Shown: positions 8,636 through 17,225, counted from the stretch's first letter. The stretch: 64,000 bases of DNA from Candidatus Onthovicinus excrementipullorum (GCA_018712345.1 DVHG01000019.1:1-64000); one strand, 5' to 3'. Notes: a model not told the origin generated them from the letters alone. Made by a program: numbers and translations.

Positions 8636-9523
8636 TTATTCCATTTTTGACCGAAGCATATTGATCTCCTGAATAAACAGGGAAGTTGCAGGTGAAAACA
8701 AATGATTTTTCTTCCACACCAGCACGCTGCGAGTGGTGTGTTCCGGCGCGATAGGTACAAAACGCAGCCGCGGGCTGCTGTGGATGGCCAGCGCGCCGTC
8801 CAGGCAAAAGGCACAACCAAGCCCGGCTTCTACCATCAAAGCGGCATTTGATAAAAGTGTATAGCTTAATGGGATTGTTAAATCTTTTTCATCCTGATTG
8901 ATCCAATTTAAAATTTCGCTGCGCACCCGTTCGCGTAGCGGAAGAATCAACGGATATGCAACAATTTCATCTGGCGTAACCGTTTCCCTCTTTGCCAATG
9001 GATGATCGTCCCGCATAAGGATGCCCCAGGTTTCCTTTTGAGAGAGCCGAACAAAATCATATTTCACTGTATCCACCGGCTCTAATAAAAGCCCAACATC
9101 TACCAGACCTTTATCTAATCGATCTTTGATATTATCGGCCATCTCGTTATACAAATGAAATTGAACCAAAGGATACTTGTCAGAAAACTGCTTAATCAGC
9201 TTTGCGAACAACCGGCTCCCTACTGCCTCGGAGGCGCCGATTGCGATTAGGCCACTCACATTCGCATTACGTTCTACAAAAGATTGCTCCAGACGATCTG
9301 TCAGTTCGACAATTTCTTCAGCCCTCTGCCGGAAAAAAATGCCGTCATCTGTCAAAGTCAATCCGTTTTTCCCGCGGAGCATCAATGTGGTAGCCAGTTC
9401 CTTTTCTAAATCCATGATCTGGCGGCTTAGCGTCGGCTGCGTTACATGTAGAATATCCGCTGCTCGGGTTATGTTCTCTTCCTGTGCCGCTGCTAAAAAA
9501 TAGCGGAGTGTGCGAAGTTCCAT
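8636..9523 (-). CDS. LysR-family transcriptional regulator
   Basis: A protein of 295 residues. The N-terminal winged helix-turn-helix is canonical: MELRTLRYFLAAAQEENITRAADILHVTQPTLSRQIMDLE. A LysR substrate-binding domain covers about residues 90-290 (GLIAIGASEAVGSRLFAKLIKQF). GGGAGG precedes the ATG. It sits upstream of, and in the same direction as, the redox operons, with its own promoter and terminator. A shared motif at both operon promoters makes it the likely regulator of the whole cluster. The inducer is unknown; by analogy the substrate-binding domain would sense a small metabolite. Confidence 0.95.
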   Translation of the reverse strand: MELRTLRYFLAAAQEENITRAADILHVTQPTLSRQIMDLEKELATTLMLRGKNGLTLTDDGIFFRQRAEEIVELTDRLEQSFVERNANVSGLIAIGASEAVGSRLFAKLIKQFSDKYPLVQFHLYNEMADNIKDRLDKGLVDVGLLLEPVDTVKYDFVRLSQKETWGILMRDDHPLAKRETVTPDEIVAYPLILPLRERVRSEILNWINQDEKDLTIPLSYTLLSNAALMVEAGLGCAFCLDGALAIHSSPRLRFVPIAPEHTTRSVLVWKKNHLFSPATSLFIQEINMLRSKME

Positions 9524-9552
9524 GCCTGCCGCCTCCCTTTCTGTATAGTTCT

Positions 9553-9581
9553 AGTATAGCATATCCATACAGAATCCGCAA
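9553..9581 (-). promoter_or_regulatory. Predicted promoter of the LysR gene
   Basis: Minus strand -35 TTGCGG (9576-9581) and -10 TATACT (9553-9558) with a 17-base spacer, about 30 bases upstream of the ATG. Confidence 0.5.
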
Positions 9582-9622
9582 CAATTCGGCCAATCTATGC
9601 AATTATATTATAACTACTTAAG

Positions 9623-9922
9623 TTGCTTTATCAACTAGAATCAATCTGTTCCTGTGGGAAGAAAGGATGTCCAATTGGGAACAATGCCTATTCATTTAAT
9701 AACTACTACTATCAAACTGACTGGGTAGCCGACGTATGTGCCCACCAGTTCCGGCACGAATATGTCTGTATGCTTTGCATGGCGGAGGTGCCGGAAGAAA
9801 TCGCGATCCAGCTCGTAGGGCACGCAAACGTTAAAATGATCCATGAGGTGTACATGACTTTAAAACCGCAAATGATTGTTTCTGCCGGGGACAAATTGAA
9901 TCAACTCCTTAAAGCAAAATAG
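9623..9922 (+). pseudogene. C-terminal remnant of a tyrosine recombinase (integrase)
   Basis: The open stretch is 99 residues, but only the last 65 or so are recognisable: HQFRHEYVCMLC, then EIAIQLVGHANVKMIHEVYMTL. These give the His-x-x-Arg, the Gly-His and the catalytic Tyr of phage and transposon integrases. The N-terminal core-binding domain and the first catalytic Arg are missing, and the first 30 residues match nothing I know. It points toward the tRNA-Pro gene 170 bases away, the usual geometry of an integrase at its attachment site. Probably a relic of an excised or decayed integrative element. Confidence 0.75.
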
Positions 9923-9936
9923 AATATCTGTGCATA

Positions 9937-9963
9937 CGGGGCTCCAAAAATGGCCCCGCTTCT
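9937..9963 (+). terminator. Weak terminator-like hairpin after the integrase remnant
   Basis: CGGGGC (9937-9942) and GCCCCG (9953-9958) flank a ten-base loop and are followed by a T-rich stretch. It is followed by two near-direct repeats of (g/a)gtccaca at about 9973-9991. Confidence 0.4.
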
Positions 9964-10046
9964 TTTCGATTTGGTCCACATTTAGTCCACACAAAAACGT
10001 CTTTTTAGGCCCGTTTTAGTCCTTTTTGGTTCTCGCGCAAAGAATA

Positions 10047-10091
10047 AAAAACCGCGCTGTATCAACGTTTCCGGGATACAGCACGGTTTTT
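10047..10091 (-). terminator. Terminator of tRNA-Pro (probably bidirectional)
   Basis: Sixteen-base arms (10047-10062 and 10076-10091) with a single mismatch, A-rich on one side and T-rich on the other. It starts four bases after the tRNA CCA end and can work in both directions. Confidence 0.8.
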
Positions 10092-10094
10092 AAA

Positions 10095-10170
10095 TGGTCC
10101 GAGTGGCGAGACTTGAACTCACGGCCTCTTGACCCCCAGTCAAGCGCGCTACCAACTGCGCCACACCCGG
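10095..10170 (-). tRNA. tRNA-Pro (anticodon GGG)
   Basis: A 76-base cloverleaf with CCA encoded. Acceptor CCGGGTG pairs with CACTCGG (one G-T pair). The D stem is GCGC/GCGC around AGTTGGTA. The anticodon stem CTTGA/TCAAG encloses loop CTGGGGG, giving anticodon GGG. The T stem GTGAG/CTCGC encloses TTCAAGT, with discriminator A. The integrase remnant nearby suggests it served as an attachment site, but I see no second copy of its 3' end in the window. Confidence 0.95.
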
Positions 10171-10204
10171 ATTTACCGCTGCAGTCAGAACTGCAACGGT
10201 AAAT

Positions 10205-10233
10205 ATGATATCATATTTCAGCTAAATTTGCAA
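10205..10233 (-). promoter_or_regulatory. Predicted promoter of tRNA-Pro
   Basis: Minus strand -35 TTGCAA (10228-10233), 17-base spacer, -10 TATCAT (10205-10210). The expected start near 10198 places an inverted repeat (TTTACCG...CGGTAAA, 10172-10204) in the 5' leader just before the mature tRNA. Confidence 0.5.
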
Positions 10234-10296
10234 TACCTTTTTACACAAAAGGTCATTCGCGCGGCAGGAGAAACAGAAACCGCACCGTCAGAGCAC

Positions 10297-11268
10297 TCAC
10301 GCCTCCGGCTTATCCTTATCATCCCTGTCCGGCGATTCATCCTTCTCCTCATACGCCTGGCGGGACTGTTCAGATAGGGCCGCGCGGCGTTTTCTCACAA
10401 ATGAAGTGACGGCGGCGGCGATCCCGGCTACAATCAAGAGAAGGATCAAACCTCCTACTGTCCAGATCATCACGCGATAGTCCGACGACTCCCGGCTCTC
10501 GATTGAATATGCCACGGAATGGTCTATTTCCGCATATTCCTCCTGCTCATCATCGTCCTTATCTCCCTGACTTTTTCCGGACGACTTGCCGCTGCTCTTG
10601 GATGTCCCGCTGCCCTTTGACTTGGAGGTGGAGGGCTTTTTTGTAGTGCTCTCCTTCCGGGTCGCGGGCTCGGAACCGTCCCGCTCTGCTGTCTCCGGAA
10701 CAGCGGAAGAACTCTCCGTCTCACCGGGTGGCACCGGGAAAACCGGGGTAAAACGATAGGAGCTCGTTCGCCGGCCCATCCGGTCGGAAAAGGAGACAGA
10801 GATCCCCTCCAGCGCGTTCTTTGCCTCCGTGACGGTATGAAAGTCGATCTGCGCCTCCACAACCGTACTCGCATCCCGTAGGATCAGTGCACAGTACCCG
10901 ATCTGTGCGGACGGGATACTGGCCGCACGACCATCTTCACGAAGCAGGATGGTGTTTCCGTCCGCCAGCTCCAGATAGACACTGCCCGTTCCGGAGGCGG
11001 GTGGAACATCGTCAATTAGTCGGAGATAGAGATAGAGCGTTTTTCGGTTTTCATCAATTAGGTAATTCAGCTCCGCATAGGTAATCCCATTCTGTGGGGA
11101 CAAAATCCCCGTATCATACAGCGCAATATAATGGCTTGAATCCCAGACGGCACTTTCCCCCTGCTGTCCATCCAGCTCCAACTCCGCGTCCTGAACTGCA
11201 GACACGGGTATAGCTGCCGCCCAGACAAGCATAAGGGCGAAAAAAGCAACACACATTTTTTTGATCAA
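10297..11268 (-). CDS. Single-pass membrane protein with signal peptide and Ser/Lys-rich stalk, function unknown
   Basis: A protein of 323 residues that I do not recognise. A signal peptide (about residues 1-24, ending VSA) leads into an extracellular domain to about residue 175. A low-complexity Ser/Thr/Lys stretch rich in KSSGKSSGKS and an acidic DKDDDEQEEYAEID patch follow. One transmembrane helix lies near residues 268-292 and a charged cytosolic tail ends the protein. The likely start is TTG at 11268 with a G-rich Shine-Dalgarno; ATG at 11256 is the alternative. It follows tgt by about 40 bases and may share its transcript. Adhesin-like or surface-sensing roles are guesses. Confidence 0.65.
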   Translation of the reverse strand: MIKKMCVAFFALMLVWAAAIPVSAVQDAELELDGQQGESAVWDSSHYIALYDTGILSPQNGITYAELNYLIDENRKTLYLYLRLIDDVPPASGTGSVYLELADGNTILLREDGRAASIPSAQIGYCALILRDASTVVEAQIDFHTVTEAKNALEGISVSFSDRMGRRTSSYRFTPVFPVPPGETESSSAVPETAERDGSEPATRKESTTKKPSTSKSKGSGTSKSSGKSSGKSQGDKDDDEQEEYAEIDHSVAYSIESRESSDYRVMIWTVGGLILLLIVAGIAAAVTSFVRKRRAALSEQSRQAYEEKDESPDRDDKDKPEA

Positions 11269-11309
11269 GTTCTATGTATCCCCCCATCTATACAGGATCT
11301 GTGACCCAC

Positions 11310-12440
11310 TCAGATCCTTCTGTCCAGCAGATCCACATACTGATTACGGAACGCCTCAAAGCGATCCTCCTCCAGTGCCTGGCGGATCCGTTCCAGCAGT
11401 GTGTTATAAAAATAGAGATTATGCATGACGCACAGGCGCATGGCAAGCATCTCCTTACTTTTGAAGAGATGGCGGATATAAGCACGTGAATGGCGGCGGC
11501 AGGTCGGGCAGTCACAGGAGTCATCCAGCGGCTGCAAATCCTTCTCATACTTTTTATTGTTTAGATTGATGATACCATTCCAGGTAAAGATATGTCCGTG
11601 CCGGGCATTGCGGCTGGGCATCACACAGTCAAACAAATCCACCCCCCGGGCCACACCCTCAATGATGTTCCCAGGGGTTCCCACGCCCATCAGATACCGG
11701 GGCCTGTCCGCCGGCATATATGGCTCTACGGCTGAGATGATCCGGTACATATCCTCCTTCGGCTCACCGACGGCGAGGCCGCCGATCGCATAGCCGTCCA
11801 GATTGAGCTCAGCGATACGCTTCATATGTTCAATGCGCAGATCGTCAAAGGTACATCCCTGATTGATACCAAAGAGCATCTGCTGCGGATTAATGGTGTT
11901 GGGCAGACTTCTCAGCCGCTCCATTTCCGCTTTACATCGTACCAGCCAGCGATAGGTGCGGTCACAGGAGGCGCTGGAATACGCATATTCCGCCGGATTC
12001 TCCACGCACTCGTCAAACGCCATGGCGATGGTTGAGCCGAGGTTTGATTGGATTCGCATGCTCTCTTCAGGACCCATGAAGATCTTTCGACCATCCACAT
12101 GGGAGGAAAAATAGACCCCCTCCTCCTTGATGTTCCGCAGCTTGGCCAAGGAGAAGACCTGAAATCCGCCGCTGTCCGTCAGGATTGGCCCGCTCCACCC
12201 GGTAAAGCGGTGCAGGCCGCCCAGCTCATGGACCAATTCATCACCGGGACGCACATGCAGATGGTAGGTGTTGCACAGCTGTACCTGGCATTTCAGTTCA
12301 GTCAGGTCATAGGAGGAAACCGCCCCCTTGATCGCCCCGCAGGTGGCGACATTCATGAATGCGGGCGTCTGCACCGTTCCCTGCGGGGTCTCAAACACAC
12401 CCCGGCGGGCATTGCCGCGTTTTAAAATCAACTGATACAT
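11310..12440 (-). CDS. tgt: Queuine/preQ1 tRNA-guanine transglycosylase
   Basis: A protein of 376 residues, the normal length for Tgt. It exchanges guanine 34 for preQ1 in GUN-anticodon tRNAs. Visible motifs are LTDSGGFQVFSL (substrate pocket and Asp), GGLAVGEPKEDM, FDCVMPSRNARHG (the Asp nucleophile region) and a zinc site CDCPTC followed by a distant His (CVMHNLYFY). I start at ATG 12440, which has GAGG six bases upstream; the longer reading to 12512 adds 24 residues not typical of the family. It lies 80 bases downstream of queA, the next enzyme in queuosine synthesis. Confidence 0.97.
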   Translation of the reverse strand: MYQLILKRGNARRGVFETPQGTVQTPAFMNVATCGAIKGAVSSYDLTELKCQVQLCNTYHLHVRPGDELVHELGGLHRFTGWSGPILTDSGGFQVFSLAKLRNIKEEGVYFSSHVDGRKIFMGPEESMRIQSNLGSTIAMAFDECVENPAEYAYSSASCDRTYRWLVRCKAEMERLRSLPNTINPQQMLFGINQGCTFDDLRIEHMKRIAELNLDGYAIGGLAVGEPKEDMYRIISAVEPYMPADRPRYLMGVGTPGNIIEGVARGVDLFDCVMPSRNARHGHIFTWNGIINLNNKKYEKDLQPLDDSCDCPTCRRHSRAYIRHLFKSKEMLAMRLCVMHNLYFYNTLLERIRQALEEDRFEAFRNQYVDLLDRRI

Positions 12441-12519
12441 AATAAACCTCGTAATTCCGCCGGACGATTTCCGGTACTGTTTTGGATCAATTGAGATACC
12501 GTCAAACTGCAAACAGGCA

Positions 12520-13545
12520 TCAGAGGATCAGCATGGCGTCCCCAAAGCTGAAGAAACGGTATTTTTCGGCCACTGCATGGCGATAGGCATTCATCGTGTT
12601 TTCATAGCCGCAGAATGCGGAGACCAGCATAATCAGAGTGCTCTCCGGCAGATGAAAATTGGTAATCAGGCCGTCCATGCATTTAAATTCATAACCGGGA
12701 TAGATAAAGATATCCGTCCACCCCTCGGCCTCCCCAATCTTCCCGTTGAACGTGGCCACCGATTCGAGCGTGCGGCAACTGGTTGTCCCAACTGCAATCA
12801 CGCGTCCGCCGTTCTTTTTGGTCTCGTTAATCATGCGCGCCGTATTGGCCGGCATATAATAGTGCTCTGAGTGCATCAGGTGGTCCTCAATATTTTCTTC
12901 CTTCACAGGGCGGAAGGTTCCGAGGCCCACATGAAGCGTAACAAAGGCTTTTTGAATCCCTTTCTTTTCTAGGCGTTCAAACAGCTCGTCCGTAAAATGC
13001 AGCCCCGCCGTCGGCGCCGCGGCCGAACCGTTCTCACGCGCATAGATCGTCTGGTACTGGCTCTGATCCTCCAGCTTTTGAGTGATGTACGGCGGAAGGG
13101 GCATTTCGCCGATTTTTTCCAGAACATTATAAAAATTCCCGTCATAGGATAATTGGGCAAGGCGGTTGCCCCCCTCGATAACCTCGAGGATCTCTGCGCG
13201 CATCAGGCCGTTCCCAAAGATGAAACGCGAGCCCGGCTTGGCGCGCTTACCCGGCCCCGCCAGGACCTCCCACACATCGTTCCCCTTCGGCGTCAGGAGC
13301 AGGAATTCCACATGTGCCCCCGTCCCCTCCTTTACGCCGTAAATGCGCGCGGGAAGGACCTTGGTATCATTCAGAATGAGCAAATCTCCGGGATTGAGAT
13401 ATTCGTCCAACTCCCGGAAAATCCGATCCTCGTATTCGCCGCTCTGCCTCCCCAGCACTAACATACGCGCTGCGTCCCGGGGCTCCGCCGGCGTCTGCGC
13501 AATCAACTCCTGGGGCAGATCATAACTAAAATCGCTTCTTTTCAT
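12520..13545 (-). CDS. queA: S-adenosylmethionine:tRNA ribosyltransferase-isomerase
   Basis: A protein of 341 residues, full length. QueA converts preQ1-tRNA to epoxyqueuosine-tRNA using the ribosyl group of S-adenosylmethionine. It opens [20 protein letters not shown] and carries [27 protein letters not shown] and [15 protein letters not shown], all family hallmarks. AGAGG precedes the ATG. The queA-tgt order is the common Firmicutes arrangement. It is divergent from the riboswitch-controlled asd operon across a 403-base intergenic region. Confidence 0.97.
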   Translation of the reverse strand: MKRSDFSYDLPQELIAQTPAEPRDAARMLVLGRQSGEYEDRIFRELDEYLNPGDLLILNDTKVLPARIYGVKEGTGAHVEFLLLTPKGNDVWEVLAGPGKRAKPGSRFIFGNGLMRAEILEVIEGGNRLAQLSYDGNFYNVLEKIGEMPLPPYITQKLEDQSQYQTIYARENGSAAAPTAGLHFTDELFERLEKKGIQKAFVTLHVGLGTFRPVKEENIEDHLMHSEHYYMPANTARMINETKKNGGRVIAVGTTSCRTLESVATFNGKIGEAEGWTDIFIYPGYEFKCMDGLITNFHLPESTLIMLVSAFCGYENTMNAYRHAVAEKYRFFSFGDAMLIL

Positions 13546-13616
13546 ATAAAAATCCTCTTTCAGGCTGTGTTACCAGAAACTTTATTAAATTCCAAGTATA
13601 TTTTTTTGAAAAACAT

Positions 13617-13645
13617 TTGACTTAGCCGGCCTCAGATGGTATTAT
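13617..13645 (+). promoter_or_regulatory. Predicted promoter of the lysine-riboswitch asd operon
   Basis: -35 TTGACT (13617-13622), 17-base spacer, -10 TATTAT (13640-13645). The overlapping TATAAT at 13643-13648 would need a 20-base spacer. The riboswitch P1 begins about 17 bases further on. Confidence 0.6.
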
Positions 13646-13659
13646 AATGTCAAATATGT

Positions 13660-13909
13660 CATTGATAGAGGCGCGTCATTTATGAGTAGGCGGCAGTAGA
13701 TTGCCAGAATCGCTTGATGGTCGTTGGAAAGGAAATGATGCCGAAGAAAAAACGTGGCAAGTTTTTTCTGGGGATGCATGTGAATAACTGCATAACTGTC
13801 ATCATTGCTTTATGATGAAGAGCTATCGAACTGATACACCGTCCGCCCGGACTGTGCCAAACTTCTTCTATTATATTGCATTGATGACCGGTTGGCAACC
13901 GGTTTTTTT
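13660..13909 (+). promoter_or_regulatory. Lysine riboswitch (L box) with terminator
   Basis: P1 is formed by TTGATAG (13662-13668) with CTATCGA (13824-13829 region). Between the arms are the conserved L-box elements AGAGGCGCG (13667-13675), GAGTAGG, GGAAAGG (13726-13732), GCCGAAG (13740-13746) and CTGGGGA (13768-13774). Downstream is a seven-base terminator hairpin, ACCGGTT/AACCGGT (13887-13903), with six T. Lysine binding should favour termination and shut off asd-dapA-dapB. Identification rests on these motifs and on the downstream lysine genes. It fills most of the gap between queA and asd. Confidence 0.9.
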
Positions 13910-13948
13910 AATGTCATAGAATATTTTCAGCTTTAAGGAGTGCTACAC

Positions 13949-15028
13949 ATGAAAGAGTTCAACGTAGGTATCGTAGGCGCCACGGGCATGGTCGGCCAGC
14001 GGTTTGCCACTATCCTTGAGAACCACCCATGGTTCCATGTAAAGGTTTTGGCAGCCAGCCCGCGTTCCGCCGGTAAGAAGTATAAGGATGCCGTCGGCGC
14101 AAAATGGGCCATGGATAAGCCGATCCCCGCCTCGATGGCTGATATGATTGTTAAAGATGCAACGGCAGACATTGACGAGATTGCAAAGTCCGTCGACTTC
14201 GTCTTCTGCGCCGTGGATATGAAAAAGGATGAAATCAAGGCGCTGGAGGAGGCATATGCCAAGGCCGAGTGCCCGGTTATCTCCAATAACAGTGCAAACC
14301 GCCACACGCCGGATGTGCCGATGATCATCCCGGAGCTCAATGCCGAGCACGCAAAGATCATCCCCGCACAGCGCAAACGTCTGGGCACCAAGCGTGGCTT
14401 CATCGCCGTCAAGTCCAACTGCTCGCTCCAGAGTTATGTTCCCGCCCTGTTCCCGCTGTCCGAGTTCGGCGTAAAAGAGGTGCTGGTGTGCACATATCAG
14501 GCTATCTCCGGCGCGGGAAAGACCTTTGAGACGTTCCCGGAGATCCTCGACAACGTCATCCCGTACATTGGCGGTGAGGAGGAAAAATCCGAGCAGGAGC
14601 CGCTGAAGATCTGGGGTAAGATCGAGGGCGATCAGATTGTCCCTGCCAAATCCCCCGCTTTCACGGCGCAGTGCCTGCGCGTACCGGTCTCCAACGGCCA
14701 CATGGGCGCCGTATTTGTCCGCTTTGAAAACAAGCCGAGCAAGGAACAGATCCTTGATATCTGGAAGAACTTCTCCGGCCGCGCGCAGGAGCTCAATCTC
14801 CCCAGCGCGCCCAAGCAGTTCCTCCACTACTTTGAGGAGGAGAACCTGCCCCAGACAAAGCTTCAGCGCGATCTGGAGGGCGGCATGGCGATCTCCATCG
14901 GCCGTCTGCGCGAGGATACCCAGTATGATTACAAGTTCGTCTGTCTTTCCCACAACACGCTGCGCGGCGCGGCCGGCGGCGCGGTCCTGATGGCAGAGCT
15001 GCTCGCGGCTGGGGGCTATCTGGACTGA
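13949..15028 (+). CDS. asd: Aspartate-semialdehyde dehydrogenase (archaeal/fungal-type)
   Basis: A protein of 359 residues. It reduces aspartyl phosphate to aspartate semialdehyde with NADPH, the branch point to lysine, threonine and methionine. The nucleotide-binding VGIVGATGMVGQRF opens the protein, and the catalytic cysteine is in VKSNCSLQSYV near residue 155. The overall pattern and the 360-residue length fit the archaeal/fungal-type branch rather than the shorter bacterial one. I start at ATG 13949, eight bases after AAGGAG; an in-frame GTG at 13940 lies inside the Shine-Dalgarno. First gene of the riboswitch-controlled operon. Confidence 0.96.
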   Translation: MKEFNVGIVGATGMVGQRFATILENHPWFHVKVLAASPRSAGKKYKDAVGAKWAMDKPIPASMADMIVKDATADIDEIAKSVDFVFCAVDMKKDEIKALEEAYAKAECPVISNNSANRHTPDVPMIIPELNAEHAKIIPAQRKRLGTKRGFIAVKSNCSLQSYVPALFPLSEFGVKEVLVCTYQAISGAGKTFETFPEILDNVIPYIGGEEEKSEQEPLKIWGKIEGDQIVPAKSPAFTAQCLRVPVSNGHMGAVFVRFENKPSKEQILDIWKNFSGRAQELNLPSAPKQFLHYFEEENLPQTKLQRDLEGGMAISIGRLREDTQYDYKFVCLSHNTLRGAAGGAVLMAELLAAGGYLD

Positions 15029-15062
15029 TTTCAAACCGATTGAGTTTTCTCAAGGAGGAAAC

Positions 15063-15956
15063 ATGATGAAGAAGACTTTATTTACCGGCGCTGCCGTTGC
15101 AATTGTCACCCCGTTTGACGAGAAGGGTAATATCGACTTTGAGACTTTCGCCACTATTATTGATGATCAAATTGAGCATGGGACGGACGCCATCGTCGTC
15201 TGCGGGACGACGGGTGAGGATGCCTGCCTGAGCCATGAGGAGCACACCTCCGCGATCAAGTTCTGCGTCAACCACGTCAACAGGCGTGTCCCCGTCATCG
15301 CCGGAACGGGGAGCAATTGCACCCGCTATGCCATTTATCTCTCCCAGGAGGCGGAGAATCTGGGTGTAGACGGTCTGCTCAGCGTGACTCCCTATTACAA
15401 CAAGACCTCACAGGACGGCCTGATCGCCCACTACACGGCGATCGCAGACCATGTCCACACGCCGATCATCCTGTACAATGTTCCCAGCAGGACGGGGTTG
15501 AACATCCAGCCGCAGACCTATAAGGCGCTTGCGGAGCATGAGAACATCTGCGCGATCAAGGAGGCCAACGGAAACATCTCCGCCCTGGCCGATACGATGG
15601 CACTCTGCGGCGATAAGCTGGACGTCTACTCCGGGAACGACGATCAGGTCACATCCTTCCTCTCCCTGGGGGCGAAAGGCGTGATCTCCGTGGTATCCAA
15701 CATCATGCCGGCCATGATGCACGAGATGGTCATGAGCTACCTGAATGGTGATCCCGCAAAGAGCCGTGCACTCCAACTGGAGTACATTGATCTGTGCCAT
15801 GCGCTCTTCTCTGATGTCAATCCCATTCCGGTCAAGGAGGCCATGAATATGATGGGCCTGCACGTGGGGAACTGCCGTCTGCCGCTCACCCGCATGAGCG
15901 AGGAGAAGTGCCGGGCGCTGCGAGCCGTTTTGGAGAAGCACAGCCTTGTAAAATAA
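15063..15956 (+). CDS. dapA: 4-hydroxy-tetrahydrodipicolinate synthase
   Basis: A 297-residue TIM-barrel aldolase that condenses pyruvate with aspartate semialdehyde, the committed step to diaminopimelate and lysine. Signature residues are visible: the Thr-Thr pair in VVCGTTGED, Tyr in VTPYYNKTSQDG and the Schiff-base Lys in CAIKEANGN. GGAGG precedes tandem ATG codons at 15063 and 15066; either may start. It lies 34 bases after asd under the lysine riboswitch. In a spore-former the pathway also feeds dipicolinate and peptidoglycan synthesis. Confidence 0.97.
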   Translation: MMKKTLFTGAAVAIVTPFDEKGNIDFETFATIIDDQIEHGTDAIVVCGTTGEDACLSHEEHTSAIKFCVNHVNRRVPVIAGTGSNCTRYAIYLSQEAENLGVDGLLSVTPYYNKTSQDGLIAHYTAIADHVHTPIILYNVPSRTGLNIQPQTYKALAEHENICAIKEANGNISALADTMALCGDKLDVYSGNDDQVTSFLSLGAKGVISVVSNIMPAMMHEMVMSYLNGDPAKSRALQLEYIDLCHALFSDVNPIPVKEAMNMMGLHVGNCRLPLTRMSEEKCRALRAVLEKHSLVK

Positions 15957-15977
15957 GCAAAAAGGAAGGACGTTCCA

Positions 15978-16733
15978 ATGACTGATATACTTCTCAGCGG
16001 ATGCAACGGAAAAATGGGCCGTGTCATTACGGCCTGCGTGGCTGCGCGTGACGACTGCCGCATTGTGGCTGGCATTGATAAGAACACTGCCCAGGGGGCG
16101 GATTTCCCGGTTTTTGAGACCCCGGATGCCGTGGTGAAGGCCGATGTCATCATTGACTTTTCCAATCCGAGTGCCGTCACTCCCCTGCTCGACTACGCCT
16201 GTGAACACGGAATCCCAGCCGTAATTGCCACAACAGGGCTGAGCGATGAACAGGTTGCCTATTTAAAAAAGGCTGCGGAGCGCATTCCGGTCTTTTTCTC
16301 GGCCAATATGTCCCTGGGTGTGAATCTGCTGCTTGAGCTGTCCAAGGTCGCCGCCCGCGTGCTTGGCTCCTCTTTTGATATTGAGATTGTAGAGATGCAC
16401 CATAACCAGAAGCTGGATGCCCCGAGCGGAACCGCGCTGATGCTGGCGGACGGGATCTCCCAGGAAGTTGACCATGCGATGCGCTATGAATACGACCGCC
16501 ACTCCAAGCGCTGCAAGCGCGACAGGAATGAGATCGGTATCCACGCCGTGCGCGGCGGCACCATCGTCGGCGAGCATCAGGTCATCTTTGCCGGCCATGA
16601 TGAGATCGTCACCCTGAGTCATTCCGCCCGCAGCAAGGAGATCTTCGCCACCGGATCCATCAATGCCGCCGTCTATCTTCACGGAAAGCCCGCCGGACTC
16701 TATTGCATGGCGGATCTGGTTGAGGGAAAGTAA
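15978..16733 (+). CDS. dapB: 4-hydroxy-tetrahydrodipicolinate reductase
   Basis: A protein of 251 residues that reduces the DapA product with NAD(P)H. The N-terminal Rossmann motif is LSGCNGKMGR, and the catalytic and substrate-binding segment is VEMHHNQKLDAPSGTA. The C-terminal region includes GEHQVIFAGHDEIVTLSHSA. GGAAGG precedes the ATG. It follows dapA by 21 bases and precedes the double-ACT gene by about the same distance, so all four genes form one operon. Confidence 0.97.
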   Translation: MTDILLSGCNGKMGRVITACVAARDDCRIVAGIDKNTAQGADFPVFETPDAVVKADVIIDFSNPSAVTPLLDYACEHGIPAVIATTGLSDEQVAYLKKAAERIPVFFSANMSLGVNLLLELSKVAARVLGSSFDIEIVEMHHNQKLDAPSGTALMLADGISQEVDHAMRYEYDRHSKRCKRDRNEIGIHAVRGGTIVGEHQVIFAGHDEIVTLSHSARSKEIFATGSINAAVYLHGKPAGLYCMADLVEGK

Positions 16734-16754
16734 AACCGAAAGAGGGTTTGCACC

Positions 16755-17213
16755 ATGAATAAAAACGTTACCATCAATGTTGTGGAAGATGTCACACTCA
16801 TTTCCCTGCTGGAATCCCCTGCCGACATCGGAATGATTGGTCGGGTGTTTTCTCGGATCGCAGATGCCGGAATTGATGTGGATATGATTTCCCAATCCCC
16901 GCACGGCAAGAACTCTACGCTTTCCTTTACAGTCAGCGGAGAGGACTTCGGCAGGATTCTGGAGATCTCCGCCCAGGTTCGGGAACTCAACCCCAATCTC
17001 AAGTTCAGCGTCAGCAGCGGCAACTGCAAAATCTCTGTTTTCAGTGAGGCGATGCGCGGCTGCCCCGGTTACAGCGCCAAAATCTTTAATGCGCTGGCCG
17101 CCAGGGAGACCGATATCCGTATGGTCACGACCTCCGAGGTGGACATCTCCCTGCTGGTGACGGAATCCGACAAGGATGGCGCCATTGAGGCGATTGAGGC
17201 CATCGAGTTTTAA
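16755..17213 (+). CDS. Stand-alone tandem ACT-domain protein (aspartokinase regulatory-domain-like)
   Basis: A protein of 152 residues made of two ACT domains (about 10-75 and 85-150) with no kinase catalytic domain. The first resembles SPADIGMIGRVFSRIADAGIDVDMISQSPHGKNSTLSFTV. The second has KISVFSEAMRGCPGYSAKIFNALA and VTTSEVDISLLV, the pattern of the C-terminal regulatory half of aspartate kinase. ACT pairs bind amino acids, here plausibly lysine or threonine. As the last gene of the lysine operon it may regulate an aspartokinase encoded elsewhere. That partnership is inference. A strong terminator follows. Confidence 0.85.
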   Translation: MNKNVTINVVEDVTLISLLESPADIGMIGRVFSRIADAGIDVDMISQSPHGKNSTLSFTVSGEDFGRILEISAQVRELNPNLKFSVSSGNCKISVFSEAMRGCPGYSAKIFNALAARETDIRMVTTSEVDISLLVTESDKDGAIEAIEAIEF

Positions 17214-17225
17214 TAAAATGCATTT

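Noticed and set aside
9623..10170. A functional prophage or integrative element in the window
   Set aside because: Only the last third of an integrase remains, with no excisionase, structural or transfer genes and no visible repeated attachment site.
13943..15034. A 363-codon minus-strand frame
   Set aside because: Exact antisense of asd, whose start, Shine-Dalgarno and active site are clear.
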